Shown: piece by piece, positions 36,700 through 46,367 of the stretch
How positions within the stretch are numbered: position 1 is the first letter of the stretch
Layout of the letters: each line of letters opens with the position of its first letter
Position numbers and translations under genes: made by a program
Notes under the pieces: model-generated
The model's input: the letters and a program-made list of their open reading frames with translations, nothing else
Told to the model about the DNA's origin: nothing
The model's database searches: none
Assembly (NCBI GenBank): GCA_965225895.1
Contig: CBDDBR010000011.1
Span: 1,736,001 to 1,800,000, forward strand
DNA from: Endobugula sp965225895
Lineage (GTDB): Bacteria > Pseudomonadota > Gammaproteobacteria > Pseudomonadales > Cellvibrionaceae
Reading direction: 5' to 3'
Length of the DNA stretch: 64,000 nucleotides

Positions 36700-37134
36700 C
36701 TAACAGACTTGCTGTAATTCTGTGTTTGAATTAAGCAATGACAATTGAATAACATCTATTTTAGATTGCGACAATAAGTAACGCTGCCCGCTTAGCGCTG
36801 TTCGCCCAACCCAATTAAAGCGCCACTGCCACCATTCAACCGCACTATCTGCTTTGTGATGACGATCGGCGTATTCAACAATAGAAAACCCAAGTCCTTC
36901 TCGGGCAAAACGATCCTTTAACTGAAAGGCGATATGCTCAATGTTCTTCGTGACAGATGTTCGATGATAAGCATCATTCGCTCTTACAATGACGACAACT
37001 TCATTCTTAATCAGCAAATGACGAACATCTACTTTAATATCCATATCTAAACGATTACGTAACACCATCGTTTGAAATCCATAATTTTTTCTATCCACAA
37101 CAACACCTAATACACTCACTACTGATTCAGGCAC
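36700..37134 (-). CDS. Hypothetical protein, unknown
   Basis: A 144-aa soluble protein (starts MPESVVSVLGVVVDRKNYGFQ). It has the pattern RNRLDMDIKVDVRHLLIKNEVV and VEWWQWRFNWVGRTALSGQRYLL, the latter aromatic-rich. No signal peptide or membrane segment. Lies 119 nt downstream of the NIT-like gene on the same strand, so perhaps cotranscribed. I recognise no family. Confidence 0.55.
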   Translation of the reverse strand: MPESVVSVLGVVVDRKNYGFQTMVLRNRLDMDIKVDVRHLLIKNEVVVIVRANDAYHRTSVTKNIEHIAFQLKDRFAREGLGFSIVEYADRHHKADSAVEWWQWRFNWVGRTALSGQRYLLSQSKIDVIQLSLLNSNTELQQVC

Positions 37135-37253
37135 AGAATTCTAGCTCCCTTATATCTCATTTTTGTTACAACCAATGGAAAACATACGTACTAAAAAATT
37201 CCAATGCAGCGGTAAGACTCTACAATGCGCTAATGGTTCATCAACAATAACAA

Positions 37254-38243
37254 TTATTTTACACACCAGCGTTCAACCGCTTCATCTTGCGCATGATGTA
37301 ATACATCAATGCCGTCATCAACCACACGCCAATAAACATCCATAATTTCTGTCGCCATTGAAAACAACGTATCACTGGATAAACAAATCTTCTCTTGACC
37401 AATCACTTGCTGTGTCACTTTATCGACAAATGCATCGACCTTAAAACCATAAGTTTGCAATACCAACAACGCAGGTAAAGTAGAACCCATCGTGTGATGC
37501 AATTGCTCTGCAACACGAATCATTTGTAGTTTTTCTGCTTGTACACACTGGCACAAGTATTTTAATTTTTTATCATGATCTTCAATATGGTGACCAACTG
37601 TTGCGGAATGAGACGCCAATGCTCTTACCATACCTAAATACTCGATCATTTTAGGCAGTTGCCCACAAATAAAAACGAGCAATTCATCTTGCTGCGTAAC
37701 CTCGGCAGATGTTTCGTTAAATAAATACGTCGGCGTGGCTGCATCAGACTTCAAGCGATGCGTTAACGCCGTTACCATTTGTAATAGCTGTTCAACAAAA
37801 TAATTATGAAATTGAAAATTTTCTAATACCGAATCGTCATACCAGCCTTCTCTGATCGTAGCCCACGCTTCGTTAATTTTTCCCATATCACTATGCGTAA
37901 ATACATGACTAAAAGGCGCGGCCATATCACGAGAAAATGCAGACAATAAATATATGCGCCGTGCCATTTGTTTTTGCAAAACATCAAATGGCGCAGCAAA
38001 TTCTTCATTACCCGCCAGCAGCCCCATTCCCAAACCACGATGTTTTTGAATGTCGCGACATAAGTGCATAAGCTGTTTAATAAGTACTAGCGCCGAAAGC
38101 CGTAAATGATATTCAGCAACAACATGATGCTCGTCTAATGAATAACTCAGATCAGTATGCACTGATGATTCGCCAGAAACGATCACAGCAACATCGTTAG
38201 TATTAGTGGCCATACTAGAGGCTACAAGAGGTTCTTTCTTCAT
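37254..38243 (-). CDS. Hypothetical helical protein with nitrate/nitrite-sensing-like motif
   Basis: A 329-aa mostly alpha-helical soluble protein. Residues near 65-80 read RDIQKHRGLGMGLLAGNEEF, resembling the 'QxERGLS...LAG' start of NIT-type sensing domains. No output domain or membrane helix is visible, so it would be a stand-alone sensor-like protein. Function unknown; the family call is inference from one motif. Confidence 0.55.
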   Translation of the reverse strand: MKKEPLVASSMATNTNDVAVIVSGESSVHTDLSYSLDEHHVVAEYHLRLSALVLIKQLMHLCRDIQKHRGLGMGLLAGNEEFAAPFDVLQKQMARRIYLLSAFSRDMAAPFSHVFTHSDMGKINEAWATIREGWYDDSVLENFQFHNYFVEQLLQMVTALTHRLKSDAATPTYLFNETSAEVTQQDELLVFICGQLPKMIEYLGMVRALASHSATVGHHIEDHDKKLKYLCQCVQAEKLQMIRVAEQLHHTMGSTLPALLVLQTYGFKVDAFVDKVTQQVIGQEKICLSSDTLFSMATEIMDVYWRVVDDGIDVLHHAQDEAVERWCVK

Positions 38244-38383
38244 GTTTTTACATTTTTACTTTTGTTAATTAACACAACGGTGTATATCTACTAGAGCAAA
38301 TCTCGCACCAAGTTTTTACCGCTATTTTAACCAATCTTATCGAAATTTCGCACCAAAACAGATCAATATAGAAAATATACGAG

Positions 38384-39166
38384 CTACTTCATCCTATAAA
38401 AGAGCAAACCCATATATTCATGCAACGCCAAATAACTACGCTGCAACGCTGAAGCCGAAGGTAACCAATGCAACCAATACGTTGATTTTGCTTGGTGAGA
38501 AACAAAACCTGTTGGCATGGGAATAGGCTCAATACCTGCCTGTTGAAATGCAAACATAGCTCGCTGCATATGATAGGCGTGAGTCACCAAAACAACGTTA
38601 GACAATCCCTTTTTATCTAACAGTGCTTTTGTTAGCAATGCGTTTTCCCATGTATTACGGCTATGTTGCTCAGGCCATGCTTGCTCTATTCCCAACTCGT
38701 TACGTAAAAAATTTACGCCCATCTCTGCCTCAGACACCACATCAAAAGGCCGTACATTACCGCCAGATACAATCACGGGTAAATGCCAACGTTTAGCCAA
38801 CATACCCCCATAACGTAATCGCCATAACGCGCTATGGCTGACCGTATCACCCCCATATTCTGTCGCCCCATAATGTCGACCCGCACCCAGCACAACAACT
38901 ACTTGGGCACCTTCTGGCCGCTGTTTTTGAGCTGGCGTGTTATATACGGCTCCCATACGCTCGGCCATAAAAGGCGATTCCAAATTATGGTGTAAATAGG
39001 CACTGACTACAGGTAGTGACAACAGCCACAAACTCAATAAACCACAAGCAATACTGACAACAGCCACTCTACGTGCGTATTTCCATACCAATAACCCGCC
39101 TAAAATCATAAAAATTTGCATTGCAGGGGGTAATAATAAGGTTTTCAGGAGTGTGCTTAACATCAT
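38384..39166 (-). CDS. YdcF/ElyC-family DUF218 membrane protein
   Basis: A 260-aa protein with two N-terminal membrane helices and a DUF218 domain: VVVVLGAGRHYGATEYGGDT, HLPVIVSGG, and a C-terminal VVLVTHAYHMQRAMFAFQ. Related E. coli proteins (ElyC/YdcF/SanA) act in envelope biogenesis. Encoded alone, divergent from leuS. Confidence 0.87.
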   Translation of the reverse strand: MMLSTLLKTLLLPPAMQIFMILGGLLVWKYARRVAVVSIACGLLSLWLLSLPVVSAYLHHNLESPFMAERMGAVYNTPAQKQRPEGAQVVVVLGAGRHYGATEYGGDTVSHSALWRLRYGGMLAKRWHLPVIVSGGNVRPFDVVSEAEMGVNFLRNELGIEQAWPEQHSRNTWENALLTKALLDKKGLSNVVLVTHAYHMQRAMFAFQQAGIEPIPMPTGFVSHQAKSTYWLHWLPSASALQRSYLALHEYMGLLFYRMK

Positions 39167-39213
39167 TTGATTAAATCCGCTTATTTTCTATAACAATCGC
39201 CGCGCTTAAGCTC

Positions 39214-39219
39214 TATAAT
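39214..39219 (+). promoter_or_regulatory. -10 box (TATAAT) upstream of leuS
   Basis: Perfect TATAAT preceded by TTAAGCTC and followed by TGCC; same context as upstream of miaB. leuS begins 45 nt downstream, with AAGGCAAG as its ribosome-binding region. Confidence 0.5.
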
Positions 39220-39264
39220 TGCCTATTCGTTTTTTGACTCACTTAATTAAGGCAAGTAGCACCA

Positions 39265-41862
39265 ATGGAAGAACAATACCATCCGTCAACAGTAGAAACC
39301 ACCGCCCAAACCTACTGGAAAGAACATCGTTGCTTTGAAGTTACCGAAGACACCAGCAAAGAAAAATTCTATTGCTTGGCTATGTTCCCCTACCCCAGTG
39401 GAAAATTACACATGGGGCATGTGCGTAACTACACTATTACTGATGTTATTTCACGCTACCAACGTATGCAGGGTAAAAATGTATTGCACCCTATGGGCTG
39501 GGATGCGTTTGGTTTACCTGCCGAAAACGCCGCCATTCAAAACAATACCGCGCCTGCCAAATGGACTTATAGCAATATTGAGTACATGAAAGAACAGCTC
39601 AACTCGTTAGGCTTTGGCTTTGATTGGACACGTGAATTAGCCACCTGTCAGCCAAGTTATTACAAATGGGAACAATGGTTTTTTACACGCCTTTATGAAA
39701 AAGGCTTGGTGTACAAAAAAATGGCCACCGTTAATTGGGATCCTGTTGACCACACCGTACTTGCCAACGAACAAGTTATTGACGGTAAAGGCTGGCGCTC
39801 AGGTGCCGTAGTAGAGCGCAAAGAAATACCACAATGGTTTATTAAAATTACCGACTACGCTGACGAATTACTCTCGTCACTTGACCAGCTACCCCAATGG
39901 CCTGAGCAAGTAAAAACCATGCAGCGTAACTGGATTGGTAAATCACGCGGCATTGAAATTACGTTTGATTTAGCGAATCCCATCAATAACATCAACAGCT
40001 TCGATGTTTACACGACACGCCCCGATACCTTAATGGGCGTCACCTATGTCAGTATCGCAGCAGAACACCCTATTGCACTTGCATTAGCTGAAAACAATAG
40101 CGAACTAGCTACATTTATTAGTACCTGCAAAAAACAATCTGTATCAGAAGCAGATATGTCTGTTGTTGAAAAACTCGGTCTTGATACAGGCTTAACTGCT
40201 ACTCACCCCATCACAGGCGAACCTGTGGCAATCTGGGTAGCCAACTATGTATTAATGGATTACGGCTCTGGCGCTGTCATGGCAGTACCCGCTCACGATG
40301 AACGTGATTTTGAATTTGCACAAAAATTTGATTTGCCGATTACCCAAGTGATTGCCCCCAAAGGCGATGCCACATGCGATATCACACAAGCCGCATTTAC
40401 TGACAAAGGCCTATGTGTTCACTCGGGTGAGTTTGACGGTTTAGATTTCAAACAAGCGTTTAGTGCCATTGCAAAAAAACTAGAATCATTAGGCAAAGGC
40501 AAAGTCACCACCAATTATCGCTTACGTGATTGGGGCGTTTCTCGCCAACGTTACTGGGGTACGCCTATCCCCATGCTTAACCTACCTAAAGGCGGCGAAA
40601 TTGCCGTACCCTTTGAGAAACTACCCGTTTTACTGCCCGAAGACGTACAGATGGATGGCGTGCAATCACCGATTAAAGCCGACCCTGAATGGCGTAAAAC
40701 AACCATTAATGGCCAAAATGCAGAACACGAAACCGACACCTTTGATACCTTTATGGAATCGTCGTGGTATTACGCGCGCTACACTTGTTCTAACTTAGAA
40801 GGTGCCATGCTAGACCCCAGCAAAACTAACTACTGGTTACCTGTTGACCAATACGTTGGCGGAATCGAGCATGCGATATTACATTTACTCTATGCCCGCT
40901 TCTTTCATAAACTCATGCGTGATGAAGGCCTAGTTGATTGCGACGAGCCGTTTAAAAGCTTGCTATGCCAAGGCATGGTATTAGCCGAAACCTATTTCCG
41001 TAAAAACGACGATGGCAGTACCACATGGTTTAACCCCGCCGACATCACTTTAGAAAAAGATGACAAAGGCAAACCCATTTCTGCCACCTTAGCCAGCACA
41101 GGTGAACGTGTCGAAATTGGCGGCACAACCAAAATGTCAAAATCAAAAAATAATGGCGTTGACCCACAAACTGCCGTTAATTTATACGGTGCCGATACCG
41201 TTCGCTTATTTACCATGTTTGCCGCACCACCCACACAAACATTAGAGTGGAGCGACTCGGGTGTAGAAGGTGCCAGCCGCTTTTTACGCCGCTTATGGAA
41301 AACCGTATATTCACATATTCAAGCGGGTACGCCTGCACCACTTACTACCAACGGCCTTGCACAACAACAGCAAGACCTGCGTCGTAAAACCCATGAAACC
41401 ATCGCAAAAGTCAGTGATGATTATGGTGTACGCCAACAATTTAATACCGCTATTGCCGCTGTCATGGAATTGATGAATGAAGTCAATCGTTGCGCCGATC
41501 GCAGCACGCCTGAAAATCTAGCGGTTGAACGTGAAGCCATTGAAGCAGCTATTATATTACTTGCACCCGTGGCGCCACATATCGGCCATACCCTATGGGA
41601 AGCCCTCGGACACGACAGCAATATTATTGACCAAGCATGGCCTACCGTTGATGAAGCTGCCCTTGTAAAAGCCAGTATCACCATCGTAATTCAAGTAAAT
41701 GGTAAAGTACGTACAAAACTAGACGTCGCCAATGGCATCAGTAACGAAGACCTTGAAGCAATGGCATTAGCAAACGACAATGTAAAGAAATTTACCGATG
41801 GCAACACAGTGCGTAAAGTTATTGTTGTGCCTGGCAAGCTTGTTAATATCGTTGCCAATTAA
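39265..41862 (+). CDS. leuS: Leucyl-tRNA synthetase
   Basis: Charges tRNA-Leu. The 865-aa class-Ia synthetase has HIGH as HMGH (in YPSGKLHMGHVRNY), KMSKS (in TTKMSKSKNNGVDP), the editing domain in the CP1 insertion (TTRPDTLMGVTYV), and the C-terminal VQVNGKVRTK domain. Full length. leuS-lptE-holA is a conserved gammaproteobacterial order. Confidence 0.98.
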   Translation: MEEQYHPSTVETTAQTYWKEHRCFEVTEDTSKEKFYCLAMFPYPSGKLHMGHVRNYTITDVISRYQRMQGKNVLHPMGWDAFGLPAENAAIQNNTAPAKWTYSNIEYMKEQLNSLGFGFDWTRELATCQPSYYKWEQWFFTRLYEKGLVYKKMATVNWDPVDHTVLANEQVIDGKGWRSGAVVERKEIPQWFIKITDYADELLSSLDQLPQWPEQVKTMQRNWIGKSRGIEITFDLANPINNINSFDVYTTRPDTLMGVTYVSIAAEHPIALALAENNSELATFISTCKKQSVSEADMSVVEKLGLDTGLTATHPITGEPVAIWVANYVLMDYGSGAVMAVPAHDERDFEFAQKFDLPITQVIAPKGDATCDITQAAFTDKGLCVHSGEFDGLDFKQAFSAIAKKLESLGKGKVTTNYRLRDWGVSRQRYWGTPIPMLNLPKGGEIAVPFEKLPVLLPEDVQMDGVQSPIKADPEWRKTTINGQNAEHETDTFDTFMESSWYYARYTCSNLEGAMLDPSKTNYWLPVDQYVGGIEHAILHLLYARFFHKLMRDEGLVDCDEPFKSLLCQGMVLAETYFRKNDDGSTTWFNPADITLEKDDKGKPISATLASTGERVEIGGTTKMSKSKNNGVDPQTAVNLYGADTVRLFTMFAAPPTQTLEWSDSGVEGASRFLRRLWKTVYSHIQAGTPAPLTTNGLAQQQQDLRRKTHETIAKVSDDYGVRQQFNTAIAAVMELMNEVNRCADRSTPENLAVEREAIEAAIILLAPVAPHIGHTLWEALGHDSNIIDQAWPTVDEAALVKASITIVIQVNGKVRTKLDVANGISNEDLEAMALANDNVKKFTDGNTVRKVIVVPGKLVNIVAN

Positions 41863-41896
41863 TTATATCCATACTCGTTAAAAAGCAGGAAAAACA

Positions 41897-42400
41897 ATGA
41901 AAAAAATAGCCTATCTAATGATACTTACACTATCTCTTTCACTGTTATCCGCTTGCGGATGGCGTTTACGCGGTAGTGATGCAGGGCTAGATATTCAGCA
42001 ATCAATTTATCTCGCATCGGCTACAGGTAAAGTATACGAGCAAATTAATCAAATGCTCAGCAATAAACAAGCGCTAACCAATGCTGCCGAAGCCGATATT
42101 CAACTCGTGCTAGGTGACGAATACTTTGAGCGTCGTAGAGCATCGGTGAATGATCAAGCACAAACTACGCAGTATCAATTATCTCTATCTGTTTCCTACG
42201 AAATTTTTAACAATGCAGGCACTCCATTAATCAAAGAATCCCGCGCAGACTTAGAACGCTATTTCACATTTGACCAGAATGCGATCAACAGTGCCGATAA
42301 AGAAGAGCAGGCATTACGTAAAGAAATGGTTCGCCAAGTTGCCAGACAAATTTTATTACGTGTTAACTTTATTAATCGTAATAACGCTAACACACAGTAA
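41897..42400 (+). CDS. lptE: LPS-assembly lipoprotein LptE
   Basis: Outer-membrane lipoprotein that plugs LptD and helps place lipopolysaccharide in the outer leaflet. The 167-aa protein has a lipobox LLSAC followed by GWRLRG, the standard LptE start, and the ERYFTFDQNAINSADKEEQALRKEM region typical of the family. Located between leuS and holA as expected. Confidence 0.93.
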   Translation: MKKIAYLMILTLSLSLLSACGWRLRGSDAGLDIQQSIYLASATGKVYEQINQMLSNKQALTNAAEADIQLVLGDEYFERRRASVNDQAQTTQYQLSLSVSYEIFNNAGTPLIKESRADLERYFTFDQNAINSADKEEQALRKEMVRQVARQILLRVNFINRNNANTQ

Positions 42401-42408
42401 ATTATTCG

Positions 42409-43458
42409 ATGGCAAAACTACGTAGTGATCAATTAGCCAAAACACTAAAAGGCGCATTAGCGCCTGTTTATTTAGTGAGCGGCGACGAAACATTACTGGT
42501 ACAAGAAGCCTGCGATGCCATTCGACAAGCAGCAAGAAACAATGGCTTTACTGAACGAGAACGCCATCATGTTGATAAACAATTTGAATGGGCACAACTC
42601 CTATCATCTGCAAATAACATGTCACTTTTCGATGATAAAAAAATTATCGAACTGCGAATAGAAAACGGCAAGCCAGGTACAGAAGGCAGTAAAACTATCT
42701 GCCAATACCTTGAACACATCAGTGATGACAACCTACTCATTATTGTTACCCCCAAACTCGACAGTGGCACACAACGCTCTAAATGGGTAAAGCAAATAGA
42801 AAAAGCAGGTTATTGGATTCCTATTTGGCCAATCAATGCCGCTCAACTACCTCGCTGGTTAGGGCAACGAATACAACAGGCAGGGCTTAAAGCCGACAGC
42901 CAAGTCATTGAACTCTTGGCTTCCCGTATCGAAGGAAACCTACTCGCAGCTCATCAAGAAATTGAAAAACTCAAATTACTGGCTAATGACGAGTGGCTAT
43001 CCCCCGAGCTTGTCGCCAATGCCGTAGCCGATAGCGCACGTTACGATGTATTCGGCTTAGTCGATAAAGCTTTACTGGGTGATGCTCGCGGTGCGGTAAA
43101 GCACCTAACTGGCTTAAAATCAGAAGGCACCGAACCCATTACTGTTCTGTGGGCGCTGGCACGAGAAATTCGCGTACTCCTTGCCATTGCACAATCCTGC
43201 GAACAAGGGCAAAACTTCCAGTGGGCTGCAAAAAATGCAGGCGTATGGGATAACCGACAATCATTAGTGCAGCAAGCCATTAAACGCCTACGCACACCAC
43301 AACTCACATCGCTTATACGCCAAGCCAATGGTATCGATAAAGCCATTAAAGGCCTGCGTAATGCTGATACATGGAACGAACTCACCGAATTAATTGTTAA
43401 TCTCTCTGGTGTACAAACCCTTAGCCCAGCCAATCACAAGTTGTCTTTACACACGTAA
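42409..43458 (+). CDS. holA: DNA polymerase III delta subunit
   Basis: Clamp-loader subunit that opens the beta clamp. The 349-aa protein starts with the HolA pattern LAPVYLVSGDETLLVQEACDAI and has RLELR-like KIIELRIENGKPG, SRIEGNLLAAHQEIEKL and ARYDVFGLVDKALLGD motifs. Starts 8 nt after lptE. Confidence 0.94.
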   Translation: MAKLRSDQLAKTLKGALAPVYLVSGDETLLVQEACDAIRQAARNNGFTERERHHVDKQFEWAQLLSSANNMSLFDDKKIIELRIENGKPGTEGSKTICQYLEHISDDNLLIIVTPKLDSGTQRSKWVKQIEKAGYWIPIWPINAAQLPRWLGQRIQQAGLKADSQVIELLASRIEGNLLAAHQEIEKLKLLANDEWLSPELVANAVADSARYDVFGLVDKALLGDARGAVKHLTGLKSEGTEPITVLWALAREIRVLLAIAQSCEQGQNFQWAAKNAGVWDNRQSLVQQAIKRLRTPQLTSLIRQANGIDKAIKGLRNADTWNELTELIVNLSGVQTLSPANHKLSLHT

Positions 43459-43474
43459 GAGCTATATTTACTCT

Positions 43475-43789
43475 ATGATTAAAGTAAAAACAAAAAAGCA
43501 AATTCGCCAAGAGCTCGATGATGAAATCAATCGCTTTATCTCTTCGGGCGGCGAAATTAAAGACATAGAGCAAGGCGCCAGCGGCAAAGATATTGGAGTC
43601 AACATCAATAGTGCCATTCCATTTAACACGGAAAAGCAAACCCGCACACCATTGCTAGACGAAGTCAACGCACTGGATGAACGCAAAAAGTCCAAACAAC
43701 ACGGCACAAAGAAAGCATCCCCCGACAAACCCAAAAAGAAAATCATCTACGATGACTTTGGCGAGCCACTACGAGAAATATGGGAATAA
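43475..43789 (+). CDS. Small basic hypothetical protein downstream of holA
   Basis: A 104-aa hydrophilic protein (MIKVKTKKQIRQELDDEINRF...). It has a helical N-terminus, GGEIKDIEQGASGKDIG, a lysine-rich middle, and a conserved-looking tail KKIIYDDFGEPLREIWE. The tail looks functionally constrained and the middle disordered. I chose the ATG at 43475 (16 nt after holA); the frame is open upstream only inside holA. Function unknown. Confidence 0.65.
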   Translation: MIKVKTKKQIRQELDDEINRFISSGGEIKDIEQGASGKDIGVNINSAIPFNTEKQTRTPLLDEVNALDERKKSKQHGTKKASPDKPKKKIIYDDFGEPLREIWE

Positions 43790-44010
43790 GCTCACTCCGC
43801 TTTCTCCAGCATTCCCTGAATAGCTCACTAGCCAAGCAAATCCGCAATACAACCTGATAAACATAAAATGATTAAAAACCAAACGCTTACCTTAGAATGA
43901 ATATTATTATAAAATAGCCGCTGGTATGACCCACCGTTATTTAGGTATATATGCGTACCACTAATAATCTACCCTCTCTTTAAACAAGAAATAAAACAGG
44001 TATTACTCCT

Positions 44011-46188
44011 ATGAGCCAATATATCAACAAAAATGGCCTACAAGTTTCGACAATATTAGATCAACTACTTAACGATGAAATATTACCCGGTTTATCGGTA
44101 AACGCAGATGCAATATGGGCTGGCTTTAGCCAGTTAGTACAAGACCTAGCACCTGAAAACAAAGCCCTGCTAGCAAAACGTGAAGACTTACAAAGCCAAA
44201 TCGATGCATGGCACAATGCCAATCCTAACGGCTTAAATACCGACGCCTATAAAACATTCCTAAAAGAGATTGGCTATTTAGTAGAAGAAGGCGAAAAATT
44301 CTCTGTTACCACCGAAAACGTTGATGACGAAATTGCCCGCATTGCTGGCCCTCAATTAGTGGTTCCTGTTAACAATGCCCGCTTTAGCTTAAACGCAGCC
44401 AATGCACGCTGGGGCAGCCTTTATGATGCACTATACGGAACTGATGCCATCGCAGAAGACGAAGGGTATGAGCGCAGCGGCGGTTTTAATGAGCGTCGTG
44501 GCTCACGCGTTATTGCAACAGCGGCGAGCTTTTTAGATAAAGCCATGCCTCTAGAAAATAACATTAGCCATTCGGATGTTACAGAATACCAATTGACCCA
44601 AGGCGATACAGTGGCATTAACAATGACACTTAGCAACGGTCAAACCGCAACACTAGCAAACACTGAGCAATTTGTTGCCTACACTGGCGAGCTTGCTGCA
44701 CCTCAAGTATTACTATTTAGCAACAACGATTTACACATCGAACTGCACATTAACCGTGACCACCCTATTGGCAAAATGAGCCCATCAGGTGTGAGCGATG
44801 TCGTTATCGAATCTGCAATCAGTACTATTCAAGACTGTGAAGACTCTGTTGCCGCAGTTGATGCCGAAGATAAATCAGTGGCTTACCGTAACTGGTTAGG
44901 CTTAATGAAAGGCGATCTTGCTGAAACTTTTGAGAAAAATGGCAAGACTCTGACCCGCGCATTAAATCCTGATCGCCAGTACCAAGGCAAAGACGGACAA
45001 GCAGTAACACTACATGGCCGCAGCTTACTATTAGTCCGTAACGTGGGTCACTTGATGACAACCGATGCCATCTTAGACGCTGAAGGTAACGAAATCCCTG
45101 AAGGTTTTATGGATGCATTATTCACTACCCTATGCGCCATGCACGACTTTAAAGATGGTAACGCGATCAATAACAGCCGCACCAAAAGCATTTACATTGT
45201 AAAACCAAAAATGCACGGCCCTGAAGAAGTGGCTTTCAGCAACACGCTATTTAATCGCGTAGAAGATATTTTAGGCTTACCGCGTTTCACCATGAAAATT
45301 GGTGTAATGGATGAAGAGCGTCGCACCACTGTAAACCTAAAAGAATGTATCCGCGCCGTGAAAGAACGCCTTGTATTTATTAACACTGGCTTCTTAGATC
45401 GCACTGGTGATGAAATGCATACCTCAATGGAAGCAGGCCCTGTACTGCCTAAAGAAATGATCAAACTACAATCGTGGATTGGTGCATATGAAAACTGGAA
45501 CGTTGATATTGGTTTAGAGTGTGGCTTACCGGGTCATGCACAAATCGGTAAAGGCATGTGGCCTAAGCCTGACGAAATGGCACAAATGATGGCAACAAAA
45601 GCAGCGCATCCACAAGCAGGTGCAAACTGCGCATGGGTACCTTCACCCACTGCAGCCACATTACACGTTACTCACTACCATGAAATGAGCGTACGTGAAC
45701 GTCAAACAGAATTGCTTTCAAGAGAACGTGCAAACCTAGACGATATTCTAACGCCACCAATGCTAGGCGACTACTCACTAACTAGCGAAGAGATTCAAGC
45801 TGAGTTAGATAATAACGCACAAGGTATTTTAGGCTATGTGGTACGTTGGATTGATCAAGGCGTAGGTTGCTCAAAAGTACCTGACATTAATAATGTCGGC
45901 CTTATGGAAGACCGTGCAACACTGCGTATTTCTAGCCAGCATATTGCTAACTGGTTACGCCATAACATTTGCACAAAAGAGCAAGTAATGGAAACCATGA
46001 AGCGTATGGCTAACGTTGTTGATGAGCAAAACGCACACGACAGCGCTTACACACCAATGGCACCAAACTTTGACGGCATTGCATTTGAATCTGCATGCGC
46101 ACTTGTATTTGAAGGCACTGTACAACCTAGCGGCTACACAGAACCTCTACTACACGCATACCGTGCTAAAGCAAAAGCTGCAGTATAA
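44011..46188 (+). CDS. glcB: Malate synthase G
   Basis: Condenses glyoxylate and acetyl-CoA to malate. The 725-aa length is that of isoform G, not A. Visible are HEMSVRERQ, GLECGLPGHAQIGKGMWPKPDEMAQMM (read in parts), MKIGVMDEERRTTVNL and the terminal ACALVFEGTVQPSGYTEPLLH. A candidate promoter TTACCT-17 nt-TAAAAT lies about 110 nt upstream. Alone on its strand. It would support growth on acetate, glycolate or C2 products. Confidence 0.97.
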   Translation: MSQYINKNGLQVSTILDQLLNDEILPGLSVNADAIWAGFSQLVQDLAPENKALLAKREDLQSQIDAWHNANPNGLNTDAYKTFLKEIGYLVEEGEKFSVTTENVDDEIARIAGPQLVVPVNNARFSLNAANARWGSLYDALYGTDAIAEDEGYERSGGFNERRGSRVIATAASFLDKAMPLENNISHSDVTEYQLTQGDTVALTMTLSNGQTATLANTEQFVAYTGELAAPQVLLFSNNDLHIELHINRDHPIGKMSPSGVSDVVIESAISTIQDCEDSVAAVDAEDKSVAYRNWLGLMKGDLAETFEKNGKTLTRALNPDRQYQGKDGQAVTLHGRSLLLVRNVGHLMTTDAILDAEGNEIPEGFMDALFTTLCAMHDFKDGNAINNSRTKSIYIVKPKMHGPEEVAFSNTLFNRVEDILGLPRFTMKIGVMDEERRTTVNLKECIRAVKERLVFINTGFLDRTGDEMHTSMEAGPVLPKEMIKLQSWIGAYENWNVDIGLECGLPGHAQIGKGMWPKPDEMAQMMATKAAHPQAGANCAWVPSPTAATLHVTHYHEMSVRERQTELLSRERANLDDILTPPMLGDYSLTSEEIQAELDNNAQGILGYVVRWIDQGVGCSKVPDINNVGLMEDRATLRISSQHIANWLRHNICTKEQVMETMKRMANVVDEQNAHDSAYTPMAPNFDGIAFESACALVFEGTVQPSGYTEPLLHAYRAKAKAAV

Positions 46189-46367
46189 GTAGTTTACATT
46201 CACACTTCCTGCGGGTGCTGTCGTTTATTGCGGCCACCAGCGGGGAGTGTATTCCTCTCGATAGCCCTTCCAAAAAAAACACGTCACAGCACCTGAATTC
46301 ATTTATTCTTTAGCGTTTATTTCACGCCCTAATGCAAACGTCATTTGCATCAACCACAACTGAAAAA

